DNA of 64,000 nt from Membranipora membranacea (Eukaryota > Bryozoa > Gymnolaemata > Cheilostomatida > Membraniporidae), in NCBI GenBank assembly GCA_914767715.1, contig OU612066.1, forward strand, positions 10,113,001-10,177,000, read 5' to 3'. Positions 1 to 15,943 of this stretch are shown in pieces (positions within the stretch are counted from its first letter, which is position 1; each line of letters starts with the position of its first letter). The translations under genes and the position numbers were made by a program. Under the pieces are notes generated by a model that was given only the letters and a program-made list of their open reading frames with translations, was not told where the DNA came from and ran no database searches.

Positions 1-151
1 AAGGTTGGAAATCTATGATATGATACTCGATGAGGTATAATGTTTGATTCATTTGGCACCTGGTCATGTGACAGTTATAGGAAATGATAATATATATGTC
101 TGTAAACAATATAAATTTGATATTCTTATTAAAATGTTTTCTATGCTGACT

Positions 152-2531
152 TTAGAAGCACTTTCTGTGTACGATAGAAGGACCAGATTCATCATACTCT
201 TCTTTGCTAATCCACATCTGCTGAAAGGTTGATAGAGAAGCCAGAATGGAACCTCCGATCCATACAGAGTATTTCCTCTCTGGTGGGGATATCACCTTTG
301 TCTTGATTGTTGATGGAGCTAGTTGTGTCAATTCTTTGTGTACCCTGTCTCCAAAACCTGTATAATTAAATAGAGAAATTTAAGAGAGTGGCAAAAATCA
401 TTTCCTTTGACATCAGTAATAACTGATTTGACTAGCCTGTTTTGACACCGTTGTTGGTGCTTTGGGTTATAATTCTTGTGGAGTGAGCTATAATCCGTAT
501 ATTTTACATGATGAAAAATCTTGCATAATTGAAAAAGATAACGGAAGCTGTCATTTAGGCATCCTAGCATTATATTTTTATTACTAGGATTTTGGTAAGT
601 TGGTGCCTGTCCCATGGCCATTGCTAAGGCACCCCACATTAATCGTTTTCACAGTGTCAGAATGGATCAAGAAAGCAAGTACTAAGTGAGATGCTTTCTT
701 ACCAGGATACATGGTGCTGCCTCCAGATAGAACTACACTCTGGTACATGTCTTTTCTGATATCCACATCACACTTCATTATACTCTTATAGATCATCTCA
801 TGTATACCAGCATCCTCCATACCTTCAATATCATAGAGCAAAATTGTGATAAATAATCACGGGAGATAATATCCTGGCTTAAAATCATTAGTGAGGTTGA
901 GTTAAAGCTAAAAAATTTTCCCTGCACTCTGCATTTGTATAAAACCATCATTTAGCCCAAACAGGTCAAACATGTACTAGCAAACTTTTGAATGTGGTTT
1001 TGTGGACTAGGAGTAATGGATAAAAACCTACCGAGGAATGAGGGCTGGAACATTGCTTCAGGAACTCTGAATCTCTCATTGCCGACTGTGACAACAGCAC
1101 CATCAGGCAACTCGTATGACTTCTCTGTGGCTGAGGATTGCGCTGACGAGATCAGTTCTTCTTCAAAGTTCAGAGCATTGTAACAAAGCTTCTCTTTCAT
1201 ATCCCTCACAATTTCCATCTCAGCTATAAATAGAGTTTGAGCAGTGATTGTAAATGCCAGCTTTTGCAAGAGGATGAGGAATTAGAGGGTATTCTATGCA
1301 TCAGAGGTTTATCAAACGAATTGAATTTTTCAAGTTGTGGTGAGACTGAGCAAATCAAAACACAAACCTGTAGTGGTGAAGTTGTATCCTCTCTCGTGCA
1401 GAATTCTTGCCATATAGGCTGTAAGATCTCTACCTGCCAAATCTACTCTCTCAATTGCATGAGGCAAAGCATAACCTGAAAGAAAAATCCAGAAGGTTTA
1501 TAAATTTTGAGGTGGAATAAGTATTGAGGGAAGTAAGCTGACTAGTACTATTTGTAAGCTTAATGATTTTCATCTGAAGGAGAAAATAATTTCAGTCCCA
1601 TTAGAGTCAGAAAAAACATCACCAAAGCCTCACCTTCATAAATAGGCACCACATGTGAGACACCATCTCCAGCATCAAACACTATTCCCGTAGTTCTACC
1701 GCTGCTGTAGAGTGACATCACAGCTTGAATAGCCACATACATGGCTGGTGTGTTAAATGTCTCAAACATAATCTGAGTCATCTTCTCTCTGTTAGCCTTA
1801 GGATTGAGTGGGGCCTCTGTGAGAAGGACGGGGTGTTCTTCTGGCGCCACCCTCAGTTCATTGTAGAATGTGTGATGCCAGATTTTCTCCATATCATCCC
1901 AGTTAGTGACGACGCCGTGTTCGATTGGATATTTCATACACAGGATGCCCCTCTTAGATTGAGCCTCATCTCCAACATAGCTATCTTTCCCACCCATACC
2001 AGCCATAACGATCTGTAATCATCATGGCAGTCATTATTATACAATGTTGGGAACACAGTCAGACATTTTTTTAAAAAATACCCAAGATTAGAAGCTATGC
2101 AATATTCAAAAGAAACACTAAGGTGTAAGAAATGTTCTGATATATTCCAGCACATTTGCAAAAGAAATATGAGAGATATATTATATGATCGGCGAGAAGC
2201 TCATGTGGTTGATTGATATCTCCAACCCAACGCTCAAATACCGGCACATTATATATGTATATATTATCTATATACAATATGTACTATAATATATATCCAA
2301 ATACTATCAAGTTTAACAATGGAAAGCTCATGCAGATTTGATAGCGTGTCGCTTAGGTAATTCTGAATACAATATTTGTCTCCTTACTTGATGCTTGGGG
2401 CGGCCGACTACAGATGGGAACACAGCTCTAGGGGCATCATCTCCAGCAAACCCAGCTTTCACCATCCCAGATCCATTGTCGACAACTAATGCAGCTGCTG
2501 AATCATCTCCAAAGTTATATCCTAGTGACAT
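152..2531 (-). CDS. Actin A, intact, six coding exons, 382 aa
   Basis: Coding exons on the minus strand are 2531-2388, 2012-1634, 1475-1368, 1223-1032, 822-703 and 357-152 (144+379+108+192+120+206 nt, stop TAA). All introns are GT..AG with consistent phases. The product is an actin: [13 protein letters not shown] phosphate loop, KYPIEHG with the histidine that is usually methylated, Q-A-V and DAGDGVSH around the catalytic Gln/Asp/His, and the C-terminus PSIVHRKCF. It is seven residues longer at the N-terminus than 375-residue cytoplasmic actin (starts [11 protein letters not shown]). The ATG directly follows a splice acceptor (AAG|G), as in the other four copies, so a noncoding exon precedes it. 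It is divergent from actin B, and even intron sequences align between A and B. Expected role: cytoskeletal filament subunit binding ATP. Confidence 0.93.
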
Positions 2532-2759
2532 CCTTAAATAAAACAAATGGAGTTTATAATTATCACCTGAGTAAAGGTATGAAGAAGCAAAGAGTAGCTT
2601 TCAATGAGATTTATCCGAATAATATTCAAGGTTGTGCAAAAATGTATCTATACCAGACAGTAAGACATTAATCGCATGATAGCTGATGAAACGCGATGTC
2701 TTTTCTACCAATGAATAAAACAAATTACGTTTGTACTTGTGGTATAACTACACACTCAC

Positions 2760-2857
2760 TTTTCTTCTGTTGAGTTGAGGTAGGATTAAAAGCTAAGCTA
2801 AGTTTGTTCCTGATTTTATTGTCCTCGCTTACAAACTGCTCTTTGAGTTGTGATACT
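2760..2857 (-). other. Actin A noncoding first exon (approximate 5' end)
   Basis: The donor AAAA|GTGAGT ends the exon at 2760, and the coding exon acceptor is at 2533-2534. The 5' end is inferred as about 30 bp below the TATA box and carries the TAGTATCACAAC block that recurs at the same place in actins B and C. The 5' boundary is approximate. Confidence 0.6.
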
Positions 2858-2877
2858 AGAAAGTCATGACCAGTGCT

Positions 2878-2940
2878 CTTATATACATGTCAAATTGCCT
2901 CAGCACTATTAATTAATTTCTACAATCATACCTTATTTGG
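2878..2940 (-). promoter_or_regulatory. Actin A core promoter: CArG box and TATA box
   Basis: Read on the minus strand, CCAAATAAGG (2940-2931) matches the SRF consensus CC(A/T)6GG, and TATATAAG (2885-2878) lies about 45 bp downstream. Spacing and flanks match the actin B and C promoters. SRF control of actin genes is established in animals; use here is inferred from the sequence match and its conservation between copies. Confidence 0.75.
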
Positions 2941-4576
2941 TATTAGTCACCAAATCTTCACCTTCTATTAATAACAGTGCCGTTCAAATGTGCAACTGCA
3001 TGCTATAGCATAGCACAATGTCAACTACTATTATTATGATATATTCGTTCCCAGGCTTGCAAAAATTGAACTGTGACAAACCATGATGCAATAATAAGAT
3101 GACAATCATGTACCATGATTAATCGTAAATCTTTTGATGTTGAACGTAAGCATGCCTATATTTTATTGAATCTTTGCCTGAATACCAATGAAGTATATCA
3201 AGGAAAAGAGAAATATATTGTAGCTGACTTTTCGCACTGAAAATAGGCTAGCTCAGTAGGCTTGTGGGATGCAAAATACCATTCACTCGTATAACATTGT
3301 TTGTGCATTGATGGTCTTGTCAAACTTATTTACCATTCCACTCAGAGAAAGGTAGGTGTATAATGGAAAGATGGCCCATTAACTAAATATGATATATATT
3401 CAACTATAAAAGTTGAAGAGAATATTTCAGAAAGAGCGATTCCAAAGAATGCTTACTTCCTGTAACTGAGCGAGCAGACTTGACTCCTAACCAGAGATAT
3501 ACAAAGTAATAAATGTTCTTTCAAAAGCTGCCTAATCCTTGGTCTTAAAAGAGTTGCAACGGAAGTTATAATGGGCCCTAGAATGCAGCAAAACTCTAGT
3601 TTTATGTTATAAACAGTAATTTTGAAGTACTGATAGAATATATAATGGGACCAGTTAGTATTTTTTGTGTGAAAACTTTGTTGTCAGCCAGCCATCCCAC
3701 ATTTAGAAGCCTAAATTGTTGACAGTTTATTCAGATGTACATAAAAACCTGTTTTTTTTGTGACAATTAAAGCTAAAAAATAGGTATCTAAATATGCAAA
3801 AAGAGGTTCGTATCATTAAGCGTGTGTAACTGTCATTCACTGAGGTACCATGCTGACTCATCACCTCATGGTTTGCCCTAGAAAAGTGCTGTTGTTTCCA
3901 TAATCAGATTGACTTCACAGCAAACTGCAGCTGGTGGGGATGGAGCTTCCCAATTCCTTGGACCTCCTTGGATTGTACCACTCAACCATTCATGCGGATG
4001 GCTGAGCTTCCATTACTACAAAACTGCTATGTTGAACTCTATCACTGATGTGAATGTGATCAAAGATTCAAAATTTTTTACACTCAAGATTCAAAATTTT
4101 GTGTTACTATTGTGGTTCCGATATGTAAAGTGCTCAGATGGCTGATTTAGTGGCATTATATTATTGACCGCTCAGCATATGAGTGGTTGATAATGTAATG
4201 TATTTGGAAATAACTATTGGTCAGGAAAAGGCAACATATTAATCATCAGTGGGACCTGGTGTCTGTACAAACAAGTATGTAAACAGTCCAATAGGCAAAA
4301 GCGCGACCTGTTCCATGGTAAGAAAATTTAATAAATATTGACTGGGAAACCCATTAACCCTGTTCCAATTACTATATCTTTTCATTCCACAACAATAGAT
4401 TTCAGATTAATCAGGGTATATGATTGCTATTGCTATTGCATCATGGTTTGTCACAGCTCAATTTTTGCAAGCATGAGAATACTTTATAGGAGTTGACATT
4501 GTACTGCGCAATAGCATGCAGTTGCACATTTGAATGGCACTGATCCCAATAGTAGGTAAAGATTTGTTGACTAATA
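2941..4576. other. Head-to-head intergenic region of actins A and B
   Basis: No convincing gene. Sequence just upstream of A reappears inverted upstream of B; for example, blocks around 2985-3075 match 4440-4545 in reverse complement, including the ATTTTTGCAAG block and the direct neighbours of both CArG boxes. The middle holds a truncated MITE (4125-4213). The open frames here (for example 3909-4145) have no recognisable product. Confidence 0.6.
4125..4213. mobile_element. Truncated copy of a TA-flanked MITE
   Basis: Shares AAGTGCTCAG, TAGTGGCATTATATT and GTGGTTGATAATGTA blocks, in order, with the complete element at 41170-41289. It lacks the second terminal inverted repeat. It is noncoding and identified only by comparing the two copies in this window. 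Confidence 0.5.
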
Positions 4577-4643
4577 CCAAATAAGGTATGATTGTAGTGG
4601 GTAATTTATTAATAGTGCTAAGGCAATGTGACATGTATATAAG
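4577..4643 (+). promoter_or_regulatory. Actin B core promoter: CArG box and TATA box
   Basis: CCAAATAAGG at 4577-4586 is a perfect CArG box and TATATAAG at 4636-4643 is the TATA box. Both mirror the divergent promoter of actin A. A conserved TAGTATTACAAC block about 25 bp downstream probably marks the transcription start. Confidence 0.75.
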
Positions 4644-4665
4644 AGCACTGATCTCGACCATCTAG

Positions 4666-4764
4666 TATTACAACTCAAAGAGTAGTTTGTAAGTGAGGGC
4701 AATAAAATCAGGACAAACTTAACAGCATAGCTTTGTTATCATACCTCCACTCAACAGAAGAAAA
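4666..4764 (+). other. Actin B noncoding first exon (approximate 5' end)
   Basis: The exon ends at the donor AAAA|GTGAGT. The intron 4765-4995 then joins the coding exon one base before the ATG (TTTTAG|G-ATG). The same layout occurs in all five copies. The 5' end is estimated from the TATA box. Confidence 0.6.
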
Positions 4765-4996
4765 GTGAGTTTTATGGTTATACTACAAATATAATTTTGA
4801 TTTATTATCGTTTATCGCTATCTGAGACTTCAGATGTTGAACAACATGTTAATGGATTAACTTCTTGGTGTCAGAAAATAGATTTGCACTGCAGCGCTAG
4901 GATAATAGCCATATGACATATTCGGATTTACTCATCAAAAGCCGACATCGGCTTCATACCTTTTTCCGCATAAATAAAAGATTATTTTATTTTAGG

Positions 4997-7459
<2,463 letters not shown>

Positions 7460-8117
7460 ACAACATTTGTTCAACAATATATACAGTTCCAAACGAATTT
7501 TCGACATTATACAAAACATTAGCATTTACTTAACTGTGCATGAAGCATTATTCCTCTGCTTATCGTCAATGGTTAACAACTCAGTTAACCTAATAATAGT
7601 GCATATACATTCATTTCTTGTATCATACTTGTCATATCTTGGCCTAATATTACTGACACATTGTTATATATTTTGTCATTTTTTATTATGACAGCTCACC
7701 TCCATGTTTCATATGCGCAAATTTTATGGTGTATGGATTTCATTACGCGTAAACCCTGAGTATTCTGGGAGTATTATCTGTCACTCCCCTTTTCTCAATT
7801 AAATACTCACTTTGTATATATTTTTGTTCATTACTCTTATTGTATTGGGAAGCTGCCAAAAGTTATTTTAATTTAATTTAATTTGTAATCATCAATATAA
7901 TAAACAACAAATGCAAAACAAAATAAACATGAATGGTTAAAATTGAGAAGGTATAATAGAAAGCTCAGGTGTTTTCTTATGGTTTTGTCGTACTTCTGCT
8001 TTATTGATGGCAAGATTCTTCTTCCCATATTCTGCCTGCCTACAATGCCAACTTATTTTTTGCCTCGGCACTTCGAATAGCATCTCAGATGATACTGTGC
8101 ACGTAGAGCCTTATTAT
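7460..8117. other. Actin B 3' flank, no gene seen
   Basis: AT-rich 3' untranslated and intergenic sequence with several AATAAA-like signals (for example near 7900). The open frame running through exon 6 into this stretch on the plus strand is in another frame and is not supported. Confidence 0.5.
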
Positions 8118-8370
8118 GGAGTAGGAGGTGGCTCAGTGGTTAGAGCGCCGGATTTCAATACGCAAGTGTTGAAGGTCGTGGGTTCGAATCCCACTGCAGT
8201 CCACCTTCTACTGGGGATTGGTTGGCCCCTAGGTGTGCTCCGACCTGCCTGCAAACAGAGAGAAAATTGGCGCATATATTGCGGCCTTGCCAATTAGGCA
8301 CAAATATTTCGCCGCCCATGTCTCGGGATGGGCGAGTGATACGACATCTGATTTTAATCAACCCTTTAAT
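8118..8370 (+). repeat. tRNA-derived SINE, family 1, copy 1
   Basis: The head has a tRNA-like RNA polymerase III promoter: A box around TGGCTCAGTGG and a perfect B box GGTTCGAATCC at 8181-8191. A body of about 170 bp follows, ending in ATTTTAATCAACC. The copy at 24517-24765 matches along its length (AGGAGGTGGCTCAG, GCCTGCAAACAGAGAG, TTTCGCCGCCCATG), which defines the family and its borders. Confidence 0.8.
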
Positions 8371-9350
8371 TCTTAATCAGCCTCACTATTTTCAACTATC
8401 AATTTCTTTGTTATCTTATGATGAAAATACACCAAACCAAATAATAATCGCATTCCAATCATGCCAAAGACTGCATACATAAAAAATTGTCAACGGCAAT
8501 AAAATTTTCTTTTAATTTGAATCGCTAACAGTCACCCAGGGGCATGTTGTCATCGTTGCTCCGGTGAGACTATTGTAAGCCTAAGATAGTTTGGGGTTGA
8601 AGCAATAGACAATGATAATTATGGAAGAATTTAGAGCTAATGTAAAATTTGGACTATCTGTATAAAACGGGATCTCTCTAGAGGAAAGGGTCGCAGAAAT
8701 GGTTCAGCATTCCTTTGTAACCTTACGTCAGCTTTTGTATAAATTATTGGAGGATGCTGGATAATCACATTGAGCAACTTATCTTGTGATATGATATAAT
8801 ATTATAGTAGAGCTTTAACTGGTGTGCCAACAATTGAGCATTTTAGGAATAGTTGCATTTGCTGGTGGGAGGTGCAAAGGGAATAACAGAACATGGTTTT
8901 AGTTTTTAGAATCAACCACTCGGCCGCATCTGCTCCTCAAAAGGAGATATTTACAGTGTTGCTTGTATGAATGACACTATACGCCTAATCCTTTTGCTGC
9001 ATCGCATGATTGTGACATCAAAAGCTCACATTTGTTTTACAGTTGTGATTTTGTCGAATAGCCCAGAGAGGGTCAGACATTGCCCTGATGTAGCACAACA
9101 GTGATCACCCTTTCTGGCTGAATTGAGCACTGAACCTATGGTATGACAGAATTGTGCTACACCCGTTGAGCTACAGCCACACATAGTGTCAGATTATAGC
9201 AAAAATCCCCTTCCGCAACCTGTTTCTCTGTAAAACAATTTGACTGGCTAACTTTTATTTGCTCCCTCAATGGGCCGGTAGAAACGGACTTTTGGCATAA
9301 ATTCCCAGTAGCTAACAGTCCCACAAGAAATAAACCAAGAACAGCACAGG
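8371..9350. other. Intergenic, no gene seen
   Basis: No coherent coding sequence or splice pattern. A degenerate tRNA-like stretch occurs on the minus strand near 9060-9182. From about 9340 the sequence becomes the duplicated upstream unit shared with actins D (from about 14875) and E (from about 23655). Confidence 0.5.
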
Positions 9351-9795
9351 GTGAGCTATTCTCATATATTTATCACTAAAGCAATAGCGTCAGGGAACAG
9401 GAAAATAACTTTTCAAGTTAATTTCAATCCACACACGCTGTTGTTCACATTCACTAAGCTGTTAGTATAGTATGTGATATGTGTTGCCTTATAAGGGCAT
9501 CAAATTTGCTTCGCAGATGGAGTCAACGATAAACGTTGCTTGCCTTCTGGCAAAGTTTCAATTTTCCTTGTACATAGGTTTTCCTCTATAACAATGCGAT
9601 AATAAGTGTGCGGTCTAAATTCTCACTAGGAAAATAATCAATATAGAGATTATGATTGGATATATTGCATCATGGTTGGTCACCGCTCAATTTTTGCAAG
9701 TGTGCCTTGCAAACACAAATAGGCATTGAAACTTGCACAACATGGTGTGTAAAAATCGTTGATTCCCATATCGGATTTAGTAACAGTGACTAATT

Positions 9796-9870
9796 CCAAA
9801 TAAGGTATGACTGTATTTTCAAAAGCGCAATATAATGTCACATGGGGAGGCAACATGTCAAGTATATAAG
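9796..9870 (+). promoter_or_regulatory. Actin C core promoter: CArG box and TATA box
   Basis: CCAAATAAGG at 9796-9805 is a perfect CArG box and TATATAAG at 9863-9870 is the TATA box, at a spacing close to A and B. Upstream at about 9665-9700 lies the CATCATGGTTGGTCAC / ATTTTTGCAAG block found before every actin copy, a further candidate element. Confidence 0.75.
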
Positions 9871-9892
9871 AGCACGAGTAACAGCAGTTTAG

Positions 9893-9987
9893 TATCACAA
9901 CTTACAGAGCAGCAACTCAGCGAGTTCTGTAGAGACAGGATATAACAACTAAAATTTGGATACTCTTAGATACTCAACACAACTGAA
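9893..9987 (+). other. Actin C noncoding first exon (approximate 5' end)
   Basis: Begins near the conserved TAGTATCACAAC block and ends at the donor CTGAA|GTAGGT. The same donor is kept in D and E. The following intron ends at TTTCAG|G-ATG. Confidence 0.6.
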
Positions 9988-10198
9988 GTAGGTTTCTATA
10001 CAGTGAAATGAGAAATAAAAAGTGAAGTGACATTGTTGAATGATAAAGTTTTGTCATTTTATTACTTTAGATTTAAACCATTTGAATTCATTGAGTAATA
10101 GTTGTCTACCTAAGAACTCATTTTCTACACAATAGAACAAACATTGAAGAAATATAAAATAATAATTTAACCATCTCATACATCAATTTTGTTTCAGG

Positions 10199-12981
<2,783 letters not shown>

Positions 12982-13990
12982 AAACTATTGATTAATAAAA
13001 AAAGAATTATTTAGTTATCAGGTTTTAGTGTACCAAATCTTATTTATTTGTTATCATCGGATTTTTGGTGCTAAAGTGAACAAACTTTTACTCCCAGAGT
13101 TGATAGCCTTACGTATTATGTTATTTGCATTATGTTGATAATCTGTATTTAGAGTTGACAGTCCCAAGGTATATTTGTGCATCATACAAGTCAGTGAAAT
13201 ATCTATTGCATATTAGATTCCCTTGCCGATAAAGCTACCAATAAGAGATGAATTATAATTTATATGCTGTTATAGATTTAATGTATGATTATAAATACAA
13301 TAATATATATTGTAATGATGATGGGATGAATACATATATATATTTTCCATATATTGTTGTGCCGATATCAGCCAGCAGCCTAGCAGCCATTATCAAACAA
13401 GGTCCCCATGATATCTAGCTTCATACAAAAGTTTTTGCCACTTCGATCCGTCAGTTCGGTTTTAAATTAAGTTCCAGTGAGTTTCACATGGATGAATTGG
13501 TTTCATAATGTGCATGATCTTCCATGTCAGCATATTCTAACCTTTACGCAACATGCAGCAGCCTCAACAAAAGTTTTTGAGCGAGGTAGGGACTTGAAAT
13601 CAAGAGAAAGGATTTTCCAAACATTTTACTGAAATCCTGAATCAACAGGACCTATCAGATGACATAACAATTGAGCCCACAGCCATTTGCAACATATCAT
13701 TACAGCAAAAACACCTCGCTACTTGAGGTTTTAGCAACAAAAACCCTCTTCAACAATCAGAAGGATCTCTTATGATGCCATATTGTTCCCTCTGCGGGTA
13801 GGCCCACACAGTCTTGAGGCATGAATTCCCAGTAGCATACAGCCCTACCAACTATGACATTCATTCATCACCTCATTCATCTCAATTCTGAAGGCAATCT
13901 TAAAATGTGTTCCCGGTATTGCACACAAACCATAGCAGACAACCCTGGCACAGTGGCGTATATTAGCACTCACGGCCCACAGATTTCCGT
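12982..13990. other. Actin C 3' flank, shared with actin D
   Basis: No gene seen. Blocks such as GAGTTGATAGCCTTACGTATTATG and CAGCCAGCAGCCTAGCAGCC recur after actin D (20,380-20,660), so the 3' flank belongs to the duplicated unit. Confidence 0.6.
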
Positions 13991-13994
13991 GAGT

Positions 13995-14076
13995 GACCGA
14001 ATAGCTCAGTGTGTAGAGCGTCTGCTTTAAAATCACTGTATATCAGATTGTTGTGGGTTCGAATCCCATTTAGGTC
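13995..14076 (+). repeat. tRNA-like sequence, probably a SINE head
   Basis: GACCGAA at the start pairs 6 of 7 with the 3' end TTTAGGTC. The D arm GCTC..GAGC and the T arm GTGGG-TTCGAAT-CCCAT are good, with B box GGTTCGAATCC. The anticodon arm is enlarged and mispaired, so an intact tRNA gene is unlikely. It is followed by a T run and low-complexity DNA, as at a tRNA-derived retroposon. Confidence 0.5.
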
Positions 14077-14148
14077 AGTTTTTTTTTTAAATATTTCCCG
14101 TAATCTTCTACTGCTATTGAGTTGTTTTCTGAAAGTACCCAACAGCTC

Positions 14149-14211
14149 AGTGAGCTATTGAAATACCTCAGTGAGCTATTGAAATACCTCAGTGAGCTAT
14201 TGAAATACCTC
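14149..14211. repeat. Tandem repeat, 21 bp x 3
   Basis: Three perfect copies of the unit AGTGAGCTATTGAAATACCTC in a row, preceded by a partial copy. The peptide-like periodicity in the open frame here is a by-product of the repeat length. Confidence 0.95.
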
Positions 14212-14256
14212 TCTGCTTGCACTATTTTGCTACCGATATGCAAAAATTTCCGTGGT

Positions 14257-14331
14257 CGGAGGGCGCTTAAGCGCCCCTCCCACACCCTCCCCGCCACGCC
14301 TACGGCGTGTGGATCGGGCTGCGCCCGATCA
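14257..14331. repeat. GC-rich cluster of three consecutive hairpins
   Basis: Perfect palindrome GGGCGCTTAAGCGCCC (14261-14276), then stem CACGCC/GGCGTG with loop TAC (14295-14309), then stem GATCGGGC/GCCCGATC with a 3-nt loop (14312-14330). Strongly GC-rich in an AT-rich setting. Function unknown; may belong to the preceding tRNA-like retroposon. Confidence 0.75.
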
Positions 14332-15011
14332 TTATGCTCATCTCTAAAAAGTCAGTGAGTGAAAATTTTTAGAATATACGCCCCTGCCCTGGCACCACTA
14401 AATAGGTATCAAGATGCAATTAACCTTCACCAGTAGTCAACATACTCAGCAATTGAAATCCAAGGTACAAGCTTTGGATCTGCACCACAGGGCAGTCAGT
14501 AGCCCCTCCACCCCATGGCTGCATTAAACTGAATTAAGTTGAGAAGCTATTATAATCTCAAGAAAAATGCTTAATTTTTGTTATTGAAAGCAATAATATT
14601 GTTTTTGTATACGGTTTGTAACTGAGATGACTGTTTATATAATAAGATTGACACAACAAAAGATAACTGCTTCGATTCTTGAAACAAATCCTTTTTTTAT
14701 ACATTTTTTTCCAATGATATATTTGATTTGAGAGTACGGGTATTTGTGTAACTGAAACAAAATTTTCAAATTTAACTTTTATTTATAACATCCGAATTTA
14801 GAATCAGTATATCATTACTCATCAAATATCAAGATATAATTTTTGTGGTTGTCTGCCACTTTAAGTACAGTCCAGGGTGAGCTATTCTCCCCTCATATAT
14901 TTTTTGATACAGCAATTGTGTCAGGGAACAAAAAAATAACATGTCAAGTTAATTTCAATCCACGCACTTGGCTGTTCATGTTCATTGAGCTGTTAGCACG
15001 TGATAGTGTGT

Positions 15012-15195
15012 TGTTTTAAAACGGAGGCACTGTTTCAATTTAATTTTGCAGAAAAAGCCTTTTTTTATAAATACACATAAATACGTCGATGCCTTCTTAT
15101 TGTTTCTTTTATTTTTGTTGTTGTTTTCACATGGTCTTATTTGCTTCATGCATTGATCGGTGGTTAATAAAGTTCATAATATAATATAATATATA
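15012..15195. mobile_element. Inserted or replaced segment in the actin D promoter region
   Basis: The upstream units of C and E are collinear here with each other, but D has about 185 bp of unrelated sequence in place of about 90 bp. It ends in TAATAAAGTTCATAATATAA and further ATAAT repeats, like the 3' tail of a non-LTR retroposon. Borders come from comparison with C and E. Confidence 0.4.
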
Positions 15196-15425
15196 TCCTC
15201 GTTTAGGTTTTCATCTATAACAGTGCAATAATAAGAGTGCATCTAAGTTCTCACTAAGAAAATAAAGAGATTATGATCAGATATATTGCATCATGATTGG
15301 TCACTGTTCAATTTTTGCAAGTGTGCCCTGCAAACACAATCATGCATTGAAACTTTGTAAGCATTGTGTGCAGTGCTTTGTAAATATCATTGATTTCCTA
15401 TTGGATTTACTAACAGTGACTAATG

Positions 15426-15602
15426 CCAAATAAAATATGATTACAAAAATGTCATTGATAGCTATTGCGAGAGCTGTTAGTTAGTTAGTTAGCTGTTAGT
15501 TAGCAGTACAAACAAGCCAAAATCTTACAGTTGACAGTATTTTCAACAATGCATTATAATTATAATGTCACATTAGGAGGGAACATGTCAGGAATATCAT
15601 AG
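15426..15602 (+). promoter_or_regulatory. Decayed actin D promoter
   Basis: The CArG position reads CCAAATAAAA (15426-15435), losing both G of the consensus. The TATA position reads AATATCATAG (15593-15602). Flanking blocks (ACATGTCAGG, AGCACTGGTAACAGCAG) remain alignable with C. Confidence 0.55.
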
Positions 15603-15943
15603 CACTGGTAACAGCAGCTTAGTACCACAGCTCACAGAGCAACAACTCAGCAACGCCTGTAATGACAAGACATAACAGCAAACTTATATATTTGGATACT
15701 CAACAGAACTGAAGTAGGTTTTATGCAGTGAATTGAGAAGAAGAAATTTCACCTTGAAATACTGAAATTGTTGAAAGAGAAACTTGTGGCTTCTCAATTC
15801 AAAGTATCTTAATTCATTGAGTACTATTTGTCTACCTAAGTACTAGTTTTCTACACAATAAAATATATCTAACACAAGCAGTGACGATTACTAAAGTTGA
15901 AAGATTAATATGGAACCATCTCATGCCTCAGTTTTATTTTAGG

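Noticed and set aside
1725-2018. Conserved 97-codon frame opposite actin exon 2 (also at 5449-5742, 10841-11134 and 16512-16805)
   Set aside because: It recurs only because the sense strand is under strong protein constraint. It has no independent family match, and its divergence follows sense-codon positions.
9060-9182. tRNA-like stretch on the minus strand near 9160
   Set aside because: The A-box-like part is fair but the B box is degraded and arms do not pair; too weak for a tRNA or a defined SINE.
13995-14076. Functional tRNA gene
   Set aside because: Acceptor, D and T arms look good, but the anticodon arm is enlarged and mispaired and no clear anticodon can be assigned; kept as a tRNA-like repeat.
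14122-14358. Open frame with repeated LSELLKY-type peptide
   Set aside because: Produced by a 21-bp tandem repeat (a multiple of three) next to a tRNA-like repeat; no coding support.
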